Shown here: piece after piece, positions 52,041-61,237 of the stretch | How the letters are laid out: each line of letters starts with the position of its first letter | Position numbering within the stretch: the stretch's first letter is position 1 | Assembly (NCBI GenBank): GCA_016715965.1 | Contig: JADJXG010000001.1 | Coordinates: 3,614,719-3,678,718, forward strand | DNA from: Saprospiraceae bacterium | Lineage (GTDB): Bacteria > Bacteroidota > Bacteroidia > Chitinophagales > Saprospiraceae | Reading direction: 5' to 3' | DNA length: 64,000 nucleotides | Notes under the pieces: model-generated | Seen by the model: only the letters and a program-made list of their open reading frames with translations | Told to the model about the DNA's origin: nothing | The model's database searches: none | Translations under genes and position numbers: made by a program

Positions 52041-53153
52041 CTATCTCATGTTTTTTATTATATTAATAATTTCCTTTTCATTTCTTGTGCCATTACCTTT
52101 CAAAAAATCACTATTTTTAAAATCAGATCCATATTGGTTCTTAAAGCATTGAATACATTTTTCCCAATGTCCATTATACTTTAATTCAATAATTAATTTC
52201 CGTCTTTTTAATTCTGAAATAATAGAATACAAATCACCAATAAAACCATACCAATTTATGGGGATAATTGGTGTAGTATGGTTGAATAATTCTAAAAATA
52301 ATTGAATTTTATCAATATCTAATTTGGAATAAGGAAATAATTGCCTTAAAAAACCTACATTATTATCAAAATTTTTAATTTTAAATGATCTATTTTCACT
52401 AGATATATTTGGTAAATTCAATTCTGGAGGTAAAAAGCTTAGAGTATTCAAATTTTCACTGAATATTTCTATTTCTCGTTTTAATCTATCAAATGGATTA
52501 AATAAGTTAAAAAACTCATTTTGACTGAAAGTATTTAATATTTTACGTTTAGCAACAAAAAATTCGCCCTGTGTTTTTGATGCATTCAGAAAATTTATAA
52601 ATCGGGAATCCAGTATATGCGGAGTCATATCATACATTGGAACCACTTGACGATTGAAATTATAAAATACATCTTCAAAACTATCTATTGTATTCAAAAA
52701 TTCAATTTCTTGGTAACTGTCCTCTGCTTCATTCAAATCCATTCCATACTCCTTAGCAAAAATCTCACTTTTATGCTTCTTAAAATAGCATAATAATCCT
52801 CCCAAGGGAATGACTGGGCAGATTACAGTATCCAATTGAAATGGAACTGAAGTCCCATTTTTTAAAAGAAATCTAGAAAACGTGTCTAGTATAATGAACT
52901 TAAAATATGCTGATTCAATAACGAAGTATGAATGGCTTGGCAATGGAGAGGTATGAAAATCTAATAAGTCAATATAAAAATCAGACCAAAATTCGAATCT
53001 AAGGATACTCTCTTCTGTAATTTTTAGTTCTAGGTCATCAAGAACATTCTGGTATAGCTTTGGATCAATAAACCAATCAATCTGCCTTCGGAACTCGAAA
53101 TATTCCTTAAAACAATTTAGGATTACTTCCCTATTTGGAATGCAGTCAGACAT
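52041..53153 (-). CDS. RteC-like mobile-element protein
   Basis: 370 residues (MSDCIPNREVILNCFKEYFE). No catalytic motif is seen. The C-terminal ~75 residues (INWYGFIGDLYSIISELKRR, then FKNQYGSDFKNSDFLKGNGT) have the W-x-G-x-x-x-x-L arrangement and spacing of the C-terminal domain in RteC-type proteins, which control excision in Bacteroidota conjugative transposons. The N-terminal 200 residues are not familiar. It lies next to the integrase on the same strand. Confidence 0.5.
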   Translation of the reverse strand: MSDCIPNREVILNCFKEYFEFRRQIDWFIDPKLYQNVLDDLELKITEESILRFEFWSDFYIDLLDFHTSPLPSHSYFVIESAYFKFIILDTFSRFLLKNGTSVPFQLDTVICPVIPLGGLLCYFKKHKSEIFAKEYGMDLNEAEDSYQEIEFLNTIDSFEDVFYNFNRQVVPMYDMTPHILDSRFINFLNASKTQGEFFVAKRKILNTFSQNEFFNLFNPFDRLKREIEIFSENLNTLSFLPPELNLPNISSENRSFKIKNFDNNVGFLRQLFPYSKLDIDKIQLFLELFNHTTPIIPINWYGFIGDLYSIISELKRRKLIIELKYNGHWEKCIQCFKNQYGSDFKNSDFLKGNGTRNEKEIINIIKNMR

Positions 53154-53273
53154 ACTTTAATTTATTAAATTGAAATAAAAAGTAATATTAAACAGAATTT
53201 ATTTTCTTAAATAATGAACATTATTTTCATCACAAATATATTCATTAAATAAAAATGTCCACCAATTTTTTGT

Positions 53274-54623
53274 TTATTTATTGAAATATGGGTGCTTTTC
53301 AATTAAAGAAGCATTCTCTTCCTCACTGATTTTGATATATTTCATAAAACTAGATTCAGTCTTATGGCCTGTGAGTTTCATTATTGCTAAAGTTGGAATA
53401 CCTTCTGTATACATAATTGTAGCAGCGGTCCTGCGCGCGGTATGGCTTGAAATTAACTGATATTTTTGGTACTCTTTAATCCTTGTTATCCCTCCTATAG
53501 TCTCTTTAATCTGTATTGTTTCAATAATGTCAGCAGCTTTTGCAATTTCCTTAATTTTACGGTTAAAAGCTTGGTCGCTAATCTTTGGAAACCCATTTGG
53601 ATATTTATCTAAGATTGTTTTCAGCCTTGGTTTAATGGGGATTATAACCCTTTCTTTGGTTTTCTGCTGAATTAAATTTATCATATTGCCCTGAATATGA
53701 TTCTGGTTAATTTTACTAAAATCACTCCATCTTTGTGCTGTATAGCAACCTACCAAAAATAAGTCTCGGATTAGATCAGAATTATACTTTTTAGAAAAAT
53801 CCAAATCATATAGATTATCCAATTCCTTTTCAGTTAAAGCAATATTCATTACGGTTTCAGATAAAGTTTCAAATCTTCTATCTCTAAAAACATTGTTTGT
53901 ATGGATACCTTCATCCATTGCAGCTTGAGCAATAACCTTTAATTGCTTAATTAATCTACCTGCAAAATTCTTACTTAATTTACTATTATTACAATATATT
54001 AAGAATTCCTCATAAAATGGAATTGAAATATCTAACCAAGTGAATTTCTTTTTTTTAACTTTTTCGAACCGTTTCCATTGTTCCAGAAGCCCTAAATAGT
54101 TTTTAATTGTTCCATGAGTATATCTATTCCCTTTACTTTTACCTGTAGAGATAGTTCTTGAACCGTTTTGAATACCATAGATGAAATGGCTTAAGTAATC
54201 CAAAATAACAAATAGATCTACCTTTTCACCATCAATCCCCTTCTTCTTTATTACAGAACTAACCTTCTTTTTGGTTTTATCAGAAAGCCTAATAGTAGTG
54301 TCTAAATGTAATTTTAGATCAGATTCTATAATGGGCAAATTGTTAAACTTACAATTACTTAAATACCCCTCCACTTCATTTTTAATATTGGTTATTCTAA
54401 TTTCAATGTTAGTTAGAAGCACTTCTATATTTGGAATTTGTTTTTTATACTCCTTAATTAATACTTTATTTTTTACAGGCCTTTGATTTAATGAATCCCA
54501 TAATTCGAGGTAAATTTTGACACCAGTACCATAGACAAAACGAATCCCATTAAAGTGACACCTGTAGCGTAAAGAGGTCTCTTTACTTGGATCTTTGGAC
54601 CTCAATTCGAAGTAATGATTCAT
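53274..54623 (-). CDS. Tyrosine site-specific integrase
   Basis: 449 residues. N-terminal Arm-like domain, then a SAM-like core-binding domain (GTIKNYLGLLEQWKRFEKVK) and the catalytic domain with arginine in TAQRWSDF, H-x-x-R in SSHTARRTAATIMYT, histidine in LTGHKTESSF and nucleophile tyrosine in MKYIKISEEE. This is the Bacteroidota element integrase type. It lies between the element and tRNA-Cys and presumably catalyses insertion into the tRNA 3' end at the 58-bp repeats. Confidence 0.93.
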   Translation of the reverse strand: MNHYFELRSKDPSKETSLRYRCHFNGIRFVYGTGVKIYLELWDSLNQRPVKNKVLIKEYKKQIPNIEVLLTNIEIRITNIKNEVEGYLSNCKFNNLPIIESDLKLHLDTTIRLSDKTKKKVSSVIKKKGIDGEKVDLFVILDYLSHFIYGIQNGSRTISTGKSKGNRYTHGTIKNYLGLLEQWKRFEKVKKKKFTWLDISIPFYEEFLIYCNNSKLSKNFAGRLIKQLKVIAQAAMDEGIHTNNVFRDRRFETLSETVMNIALTEKELDNLYDLDFSKKYNSDLIRDLFLVGCYTAQRWSDFSKINQNHIQGNMINLIQQKTKERVIIPIKPRLKTILDKYPNGFPKISDQAFNRKIKEIAKAADIIETIQIKETIGGITRIKEYQKYQLISSHTARRTAATIMYTEGIPTLAIMKLTGHKTESSFMKYIKISEEENASLIEKHPYFNK

Positions 54624-54764
54624 AGATTAAATTTATAAGCAAATATACTTATAATTTCAATTCAGGTGTAGTTTTGGGTGTACTTTTTTCTTTATCAATT
54701 CTTATAAACTGAGAAAAAGCCAACTATATAATATTAGCTAATACCTTATAAATGAGCTTAAAAT

Positions 54765-54822
54765 AAAAAATCCCTTTACCAATTCAGATAAAGGGAAATA
54801 CATTGTTGAGGTCGAGAGCGGA
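54765..54822. repeat. attR: tRNA-Cys 3' end and terminator
   Basis: 58 bp matching 43153-43210 (3 mismatches). It overlaps the last ~14 nt of tRNA-Cys and the terminator. Since the tRNA 5' part lies just beyond it, this copy restored the tRNA gene after insertion. Confidence 0.85.
54770..54797 (-). terminator. Terminator of tRNA-Cys
   Basis: On the minus strand CCCTTTA pairs with TAAAGGG around a 10-nt loop, then T-tract. It starts about 12 nt after the tRNA 3' end. The copy at attL has a longer perfect stem. Confidence 0.8.
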
Positions 54823-54879
54823 TTCGAACCGCTGTACAAGGTTTTGCAGACCTCTACCTAGCCACTCGGTCACTCGACC
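54809..54879 (-). tRNA. tRNA-Cys (anticodon GCA)
   Basis: A 71-nt cloverleaf: acceptor GGTCGAG with CTCGACC, D-arm, anticodon loop CTGCAAA, T-arm AGCGG-TTCGAAT-CCGCT and discriminator U, typical of tRNA-Cys. CCA is not encoded. Its 3' end is the insertion site of the 43.2-54.8 kb element. Confidence 0.95.
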
Positions 54880-54982
54880 ATAAGGGACGGCAAATGTAGA
54901 GCTTTTATTGGAAATCCTAAGTGTGGAATATGAAAAAAATAAGGATTTTTGTCTAAAATGAGCCCTCACTTCACCATTCCAT

Positions 54983-54990
54983 TAATTTTG
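54983..54990 (+). promoter_or_regulatory. -7 promoter box of galK
   Basis: TAATTTTG, ending 4 bp before the galK ATG (54995). Transcription would start at about the ATG itself. Confidence 0.45.
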
Positions 54991-54994
54991 ACCC

Positions 54995-56116
54995 ATGAAA
55001 TCCGAACTCGAATATCTTGATCTCTTGAAAGAATTTTGCCTGATTGTCCGGGCTCCGGGAAGGATTAACCTCATCGGCGAACACACCGATTATAATCAGG
55101 GGCTTTGTATGCCCGCGACCATCAACCGGTATATTTATCTTGGCATAAACCATTCAAAAAAATGGAGCTTTCAAGCCATCGACACCCTTGAAACTTGGGT
55201 TGAAGGTCAAAATTGGACCCCGGATTGGTTGGTGTACTTTAATGGTGTCATCCAACTCGCAACCGAAAAGAACTTACCGACCAGTCCATTAAGCTTGGCA
55301 TTTGGGGGCAATCTTCCGGTAGGCGCTGGCCTATCTTCCTCTTCTTCAATTTGTTGCGGATTTTGTTACGCCTTGAACACGCAATTCAACTGGCAGATGG
55401 ATTTGTCTAGTTTGACCCAATTTGCCGTACAAGCTGAAAGACGATCCGGCCTGGAAGGTGGAATGATGGATCAGATCAGTATTCTGAATGGCAAGAAAGC
55501 TTGTGCTTTGCTTATCGATTGTAAAGACTGGACATTTACCAACTTTCCCATGACATTGCCAGACCATAGCTGGCTGATTGTCGATACCAAAATCAAGCAT
55601 AAATTGGTGGATACTGATTACAATACAAGAAGCCAAACTTGTCGGCAAATTTTGATAAAACTGCAAGAAAAAGGAATATCCATTGGAGCCCTGGGTGAAG
55701 TAGATGACCGCCAATTGGCTCTGGCAAAAAATTTACTTACGGAAGAACAATTTCTATTGTTGAAATATCAGGTCGAAGAAAATGAAAGGGTCAAAAAATT
55801 TGCACACGCACTTATCAACAAGGATGCGATTGAATTAGGCCACATTTTATTGGAAGGCCATAGAGGACTGAGGGATTTGTACAAAGTATCCTGTGATGAA
55901 TTGGATTTTCTGGTTGATTTTGCAAACAAGGATCCAAGGGCTGAAGGGGCCAGAATGATGGGAGGTGGATTTGGCGGAAGTTCCATTCATTTGGTAAAAA
56001 ATAATACCTTGGACGCTTATCGATCCGACATCGCAGAAGCTTATCAGCTGAAGTTCGGGATACATGCAGATATCTTTGAAGCGGAAGCATCAGATGGTCT
56101 TATACGCTTGAAATAA
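54995..56116 (+). CDS. galK: Galactokinase
   Basis: 373 residues. Phosphorylates galactose to galactose-1-phosphate in the Leloir pathway. GHMP-kinase motifs: the galactokinase signature APGRINLIGEHTDYNQGLCM, the ATP-binding loop PVGAGLSSSSSICCG and the C-terminal motif MMGGGFGGSSIHLV. The catalytic Asp region is GLEGGMMDQISIL. Directly follows tRNA-Cys, divergently, with a -7 box abutting the ATG. Confidence 0.95.
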   Translation: MKSELEYLDLLKEFCLIVRAPGRINLIGEHTDYNQGLCMPATINRYIYLGINHSKKWSFQAIDTLETWVEGQNWTPDWLVYFNGVIQLATEKNLPTSPLSLAFGGNLPVGAGLSSSSSICCGFCYALNTQFNWQMDLSSLTQFAVQAERRSGLEGGMMDQISILNGKKACALLIDCKDWTFTNFPMTLPDHSWLIVDTKIKHKLVDTDYNTRSQTCRQILIKLQEKGISIGALGEVDDRQLALAKNLLTEEQFLLLKYQVEENERVKKFAHALINKDAIELGHILLEGHRGLRDLYKVSCDELDFLVDFANKDPRAEGARMMGGGFGGSSIHLVKNNTLDAYRSDIAEAYQLKFGIHADIFEAEASDGLIRLK

Positions 56117-56137
56117 GAAATTTTTAAAGAATGGCTT

Positions 56138-56145
56138 TATCTTTG
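56138..56145 (+). promoter_or_regulatory. -7 promoter box of the peptidase S37-like gene
   Basis: TATCTTTG, about 62 bp upstream of the ATG at 56208, between galK and the peptidase gene. It would also serve lysA. Confidence 0.5.
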
Positions 56146-56207
56146 CATTTCCAGCAAATCAAATTTCGTAAAAAAAATCTACAATATATATTCTTATCCT
56201 CCATCAA

Positions 56208-57533
56208 ATGCGGTTTCAAAATAAAATTATTCTTGCAGTCTTTGTTTCCCTGGTCCACAGTTGTTCACTCTGGTCAGCAGCCACTGCCGCCCTTCAAGAA
56301 GATTGGATGATCACAGAATCAAAACTTAAAAAAATCTGGCCCAATGCTCAAATAAATCATCTGAACAAATTGGATGGCTACCAGACAGCCTGGGAAATTT
56401 TAGTGCCACAGAAAGTAAATCACCAAGACGCCAGCAGTCCGATTTTTTATCAACGGATATACATAGACCACAAGAGCCTAAAATCACCAAATGTTTTAGT
56501 GACTGAAGGATACCAAATCAATCACCGCATTCATGAGCCCAGTAAAATGTTGGATGCCAATCAAATCACCATAGAATACCGGTATTGCGGACAATCTGTT
56601 CCTACCAAATTGGACTGGACTTATTTAAATCATGCCCAAGCCATGCAAGATTTTTATAAAATTCAAAATGAATTAAAAAAAATCTACAAGAAAAAATGGA
56701 TTGTTACCGGTGTGTCCAAAGGTGGCACTACAGCTGCCATCTATAAATTGCAGTACCCAAAAGCGGTAAAAGCGGCCATGGCTTATGTAGCACCCTTTCC
56801 CCTGGCTCAGGAAGACCTTAGGACCATCCGCCATTATCGCCAAAAAGCAGGCACAGAAGCATGCAGAAAAAGAGTTTTCGAATTTCAGAAAATGGTATTT
56901 TCAAACCGTGAAAAGCTGGTGCCGCTGATACAAAATCTAGCTAAAAGAGAGGGTGTCACTTTCCCATTGGGTATTGAAAAGACCATAGAATATTGTGCAC
57001 TGGAATATCCTTTTTCTTTTTGGCAATGGGGAACCGATTGTGAGGAGATTCCGGGAACTGAAGCCAATGCATTGGATATTTTTCATCATCTGGAAGAAAT
57101 CGTCGATATCAATTTTTATGATTCAAAAACTTACGAACAATTCAAACCAGCCTTCTATCAGTTTATGACTGAATTTGGGTACTATGGTTTTGATACGATC
57201 GGTTTAAGTCAATATTTACTTTTTGAAAAGCAACCCAGCAACCTGGTCTTTTGTCCATCAGATGTAGATATCCAATTTAATCCTTCCTTTATGCAAAAAA
57301 TGGAAGAAAAGGCAAGAACGAATGGCAAGAAAATTATGTACGTGTACGGTGGTCTGGATACATGGACTGCTTGTGGCATCGAACCGGATAAAAGATTGAA
57401 TGCGCTTCGACTGACACTCGCCGATGGTGGACACCGCACCAAACTCAGAAATTTTTCTGCAGAACAAAAATCAATGGCTGTCCAAAAATTAAAAAAATGG
57501 ACAGGTATTAAAAATATTTCCACACCTCAATAA
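56208..57533 (+). CDS. Peptidase S37-family (prolyl/tripeptidyl aminopeptidase-type) protein
   Basis: 441 residues with a signal peptide region (IILAVFVSLVHSCSLWSA). Alpha/beta-hydrolase fold of the S37 type: substrate-facing VTEGYQINHRIHEPSKMLDA, nucleophile elbow WIVTGVSKGGTTAAIYKLQY (serine in GVSKGG), an aspartate near YVYGGLDTWTACG, and the histidine in ADGGHRTKLR. Family members release tripeptides or N-terminal residues from peptides. It is 12 nt upstream of lysA, so probably one transcript. Confidence 0.85.
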   Translation: MRFQNKIILAVFVSLVHSCSLWSAATAALQEDWMITESKLKKIWPNAQINHLNKLDGYQTAWEILVPQKVNHQDASSPIFYQRIYIDHKSLKSPNVLVTEGYQINHRIHEPSKMLDANQITIEYRYCGQSVPTKLDWTYLNHAQAMQDFYKIQNELKKIYKKKWIVTGVSKGGTTAAIYKLQYPKAVKAAMAYVAPFPLAQEDLRTIRHYRQKAGTEACRKRVFEFQKMVFSNREKLVPLIQNLAKREGVTFPLGIEKTIEYCALEYPFSFWQWGTDCEEIPGTEANALDIFHHLEEIVDINFYDSKTYEQFKPAFYQFMTEFGYYGFDTIGLSQYLLFEKQPSNLVFCPSDVDIQFNPSFMQKMEEKARTNGKKIMYVYGGLDTWTACGIEPDKRLNALRLTLADGGHRTKLRNFSAEQKSMAVQKLKKWTGIKNISTPQ

Positions 57534-57545
57534 ATACTGCTTGCA

Positions 57546-58772
57546 ATGATTCTTGAAAATGACCAGTATCAAATTCAGGGTTTAGCCCTTCTGGATCTAG
57601 TTGAAAAATACGGAACTCCTCTCTATGTCTATGACAGCTCCATGATCAAACGTCAATTGGATCGACTTCACAAGGCTTTTGACGTGCCGCAATTGGATGT
57701 ACACTTTGCATGCAAGGCATTGAACAATGTCAATATATTAAAGCTGATAAATGGGTGGGGAGCGGGACTTGACACGGTTTCCATCCAGGAAATATGGACC
57801 GGTCTCAAAGCCGGGGTGGATCCTTCAAGGATTATCTATACTCCCAATTGTGTCGGAGTGGATGAAATTGAAATGGCCATCGAGCTGGGTGTTCAGATCA
57901 ACATTGATCACATCGAAACACTGGAATACATAGGACACCATCACCCCAACACCAAAATGTGCATCCGGATTAACCCACATGTGATGGCCGGTGGCAATGA
58001 AAATATCAGTGTGGGTCATATTGATAGCAAATTTGGAATCTCTATTTATCAAATGCCACTTGTGGAGAGATTGGTCAAAACGCTTGGCTTAAAAATAAAT
58101 GGTCTTCACATGCATACCGGATCGGACATTCTGGATGCGGGTGTGTTTAGTTTTGCCTCCGATATTCTTTTTGATGTGGCCAAAAGATTTCCGGATCTTG
58201 AATTCCTTGATTTTGGCAGTGGCTTGAAAGTTCCTTACAAGGAAGATGATGTCTATACCGATATTGAAGAATTGGGAGTCATCCTATCCAAAAAATTTAA
58301 TCAGTTTTGCAAAGAATATGGACGTCCATTAAGTCTTTTCCTGGAGCCCGGAAAGTTTATTGTATCAGAGTGCGGCTTTTTTTTGGTTAAAACCAATGTC
58401 ATCAAACAAACACCTTCCACGGTGTTTGCCGGTGTGGACAGCGGAATGAATCATTTGATAAGGCCTATGCTCTATAATTCCTACCATCAGATCGTCAATG
58501 TGAGCAATCCTACAGGAAAGCCAAGGGTGTACAATGTCGTCGGCTATATCTGTGAAACGGATACCTTTGCCAGCAACAGAGTGGTACCTGAGATTCATGC
58601 AGGAGATATCCTCTGTTTTAAAAATGCAGGTGCATACTGTTTTACCATGAGCTCCAATTACAACTCGAGATTCAGGCCTGCAGAAGTACTCATCCATGAC
58701 GGAAAAGACCTGCTGATCCGTAAAAGAGAGAGCATGGAAGACTTATTAAGGAACCAAATCGAAGTATTGTAA
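57546..58772 (+). CDS. lysA: Diaminopimelate decarboxylase
   Basis: 408 residues. Last step of lysine synthesis: meso-diaminopimelate to lysine. PLP lysine in VHFACKALNNVNILKL, the HMHTGSDI segment, the phosphate-binding LDFGSGLKVPYKEDD, FLEPGKFIVSECGFFLVKTN and the second active-site part CETDTFASNRVVPEI with YNSYHQI. Length is normal. A short spacer separates it from the S37 gene. Confidence 0.96.
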   Translation: MILENDQYQIQGLALLDLVEKYGTPLYVYDSSMIKRQLDRLHKAFDVPQLDVHFACKALNNVNILKLINGWGAGLDTVSIQEIWTGLKAGVDPSRIIYTPNCVGVDEIEMAIELGVQINIDHIETLEYIGHHHPNTKMCIRINPHVMAGGNENISVGHIDSKFGISIYQMPLVERLVKTLGLKINGLHMHTGSDILDAGVFSFASDILFDVAKRFPDLEFLDFGSGLKVPYKEDDVYTDIEELGVILSKKFNQFCKEYGRPLSLFLEPGKFIVSECGFFLVKTNVIKQTPSTVFAGVDSGMNHLIRPMLYNSYHQIVNVSNPTGKPRVYNVVGYICETDTFASNRVVPEIHAGDILCFKNAGAYCFTMSSNYNSRFRPAEVLIHDGKDLLIRKRESMEDLLRNQIEVL

Positions 58773-59201
58773 TGGAGTCATTTGGATCAATGTCATCTTG
58801 ATTGCACTCCTGATTGCATCCTTAACTTCATAATCGTTGGTAGTTTTCAGGCTCCAATGATAAAAATGATTCATTTTTTGATACAGCCAATGACACTTTT
58901 GATCCATCGTTTGCATACTTTGATACAATTGTTTTGGAAAGACTTTTGAAGATCATTATCTTGTTGCCCGTAAATTATTTTTCAGGCTTGCATTGGAATG
59001 AAGCTTTTTACCATCCGCCATGCATTATATGACCAGATTAAAAAAAATAGTATCTTATTCATTTTAATACCCAAAATCAAATAGCGTTACCCGCATCAGG
59101 AATATTCAAAAAAATCTCCAGAATCCCAAAAGCAGTTTTCTTTCCACTAAAACCTCAACCTATTTTTACACGATCACAATAATTTGCTGCATCAGTCTAT
59201 A
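58773..59201. other. Intergenic region between lysA and the DUF3179 gene
   Basis: About 430 bp. A minus-strand frame (58746-58928, MYQSMQTMDQKCHWLYQKMN...) is possible but overlaps lysA and has no support. No tRNA or terminator is convincing. Upstream of 59202 an AT-rich stretch probably contains the promoter. Confidence 0.4.
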
Positions 59202-60370
59202 ATGAGAACTTATTACTTTTATTTCGGAGCATTGGGATTCATTTTATTTGAAATTGCCAGGGTATATTTCATAATGCCTTTACCCGGAAGCCAGGAAATG
59301 CAAAGCCTTGATTTGGCCTACTTTTTACATCAGTGGAAATGGGTTTTAGAAGCTTGTTTTTGGCTTTCTTGATGTTAGGATTCTGGCGGACGTTCCAAAA
59401 GAAGAAATGGCTGACTGCACTGATTTTGACCATTGCAGTTTTTATTGTCTATCAAAACAATTGGAAAATGTCAGCCGACAAGATGTTTCTGCAGCCGGGC
59501 TATCTCAACTTCGCCGATTCCCGAGAAAACATGGTAGATCTTAAAAGAATCGTCATCGGTATCCACCATGAGGGAAAATCAAAAGCTTATCCAATACAAT
59601 TTCTGGGATATCACCATCAGGTAATCGACCAAATAGCGGATAAAAAAATCATGGTAACTTATTGCACGGTTTGCAGGACCGGTAGAATTTTTAAGCCCAT
59701 CATCCATGGAAAAGAAGAGGTTTTCAGATTGGTAGGCATGGATCATTTCAACGCCATGTTTGAAGATCGGTCGACCAAATCGTGGTGGCGGCAGGCCACA
59801 GGAGAAGCCGTGGCTGGACCTTTAAAAGGGATGAAACTCGCAGAAATGGATTACAGCCAAATGACTTTAGAGCAATGGTTGCAAAAATATCCGGATAGTC
59901 AGATTATGCAGCCTGACAGCGATTTTACCATTAAATATGATAGTATGTCTAATTTTGAACGAGGTAAATTTTATGGTAAGTTGACCATAAGAGATACCCA
60001 TTCATGGCAAGATAAGTCTTGGATTATTGGAATATCATTACAAGGCATTTCAAAAGCCTACGATTGGAATGAGCTCTGCCGCGAAAGAATCATTCATGAC
60101 AGCATTGAAAACATTCCACTCGTGATCGCATTGTCAGAGGATCAACACAGTTTCGTGGTTTACCAAAGAAAACACAAGCATCAAATTTTAAAAATGAAGG
60201 GTGACAGCTTGGTCTCAGAATACGAGCGTTACGATTTTTTCGGAAATTCAGGAGACAGTAATTCGAACAATCTGAGGTCAATTAATGCATCACAGGAATA
60301 TTGGCACAGCTGGAAGTATTTTCATCCAAATACCCTGCAATTTTATTTTACCGAGATTAGGGAAAGATAA
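59202..60370 (+). CDS. DUF3179-domain protein with N-terminal membrane anchor, frameshifted
   Basis: The first frame (59202-59372) encodes a membrane region MRTYYFYFGALGFILFEIAR...LDLAYFLHQWKWVLEACFW; the second frame (from about 59340) continues FLAFLMLGFWRTFQKKKWLT through to 60370. The two join at a one-base indel near TTTTTGGCTTTC (about 59355). The rest is DUF3179: IVIGIHHEGKSKAYPIQFLG, KKIMVTYCTVCRTGRIF (the paired-Cys signature), SWWRQATGEAVAGPLKG and DSQIMQPDSDF. Secreted protein of unknown function. Confidence 0.8.
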
Positions 60371-60445
60371 ATTTCAATCACCTCCTATTCAAAAGATTTA
60401 AATGTTGTATCCTCAAAAAAACACATTGAAACAGATCCAATTTTT

Positions 60446-61218
60446 CTAAACAAGGGTAAATGGATCTCTGTCTTTTAAAAAGGGATATGCTTTCCTGAAA
60501 GCCTTTAATTTTTCTTTTGAAAGTACAGTTGTCCTGATCCCGGTTTCAGATCCCAAATCCAATATTCTGGTGCCTTCGAAATTCCAAACTCCTGAATCTC
60601 CTGAATATTCTATTTGATTGCCATCTATACCAAGTCCATTGACCCCAACCGCGTAACACACATTTTCAATACTTCTGGCAGTCAGCAAACTCAACCAGGC
60701 TTGTCTTCTTTTGCCGGGAACTGCGCTACTCCGATCAGGAGCTCAATGTCATCTACATTGCGCAACCAAACTGGAAATCTCAAATCATAACAAATAAATG
60801 GCATTATTTTCCAATCCCTAAATTCAAAACCAATTTTGAAGCCCCTTTTGAATAATGTAAATGTTCATTGGCCAAAGTGAATAAATGCACCTTGTCGTAA
60901 TACAAAATGCTTCGATCGGGAAACGCGCAAATACACCTATTATAGTACTTTCCGCCATCTTTGATGATCAAACTTCCCATCACCAGGGCATGATGATGAT
61001 TGGCCAGGACCTGCATCCAACGGACGGTAGGTCCATCCATTGACTCTGCCAATCTTGCACTGTCCATACTAAAGCCGGTTGAAAACATCTCACAAAAAAC
61101 GATCACATCCGTTGACAAGTCTGGCGATTGAATCAATTGGTCCATGGACAAAATGGTTCCTGCCGGGTCTTCCCACCGAATTGGATTTTTGAATCAATGT
61201 GACTCTAAGGTCATTCAT
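60446..61218 (-). pseudogene. Nitrilase-superfamily amidohydrolase (omega-amidase-like), multiply frameshifted
   Basis: All parts of one gene are here but in several frames. From the ATG at 61218: MNDLRVTLIQK, shift, then PIRWEDPAGTILSMDQLIQS with FCEMFSTGFS (catalytic Glu) and YYDKVHLFTL (catalytic Lys) to 60804. Another frame gives IMPFICYDLRFPVWLRNVDD (catalytic Cys) and a third FPGKRRQAWLSLLTARSIENV, continuing in frame to 60446 (GVNGLGIDGNQIEYSGDSGV). Breaks lie near 61190, 60820 and 60745. The Glu-Lys-Cys triad is complete, so consensus error is more likely than decay. Confidence 0.8.
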
Positions 61219-61237
61219 TTTTATACCATTTCATTTT

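Larger units (their letters stand above)
43211..54822. mobile_element. Integrative element at tRNA-Cys (~11.6 kb)
   Basis: Bounded by the 58-bp direct repeats at 43153-43210 and 54765-54822. A tyrosine integrase lies directly next to the tRNA end, the usual layout when a phage-type integrase targets the 3' end of a tRNA gene. Other mobile-element genes are an excisionase-like HTH protein, an RteC-like protein and a polymerase-like protein; the rest is cargo of unknown function, more AT-rich than the chromosome. No relaxase, mating-pair, capsid or terminase gene is seen, so it may move with the help of another element. Confidence 0.8.

Noticed and set aside
58746..58928. 60-codon minus-strand frame after lysA
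   Set aside because: Overlaps the lysA end, has several possible starts and no recognisable domain.
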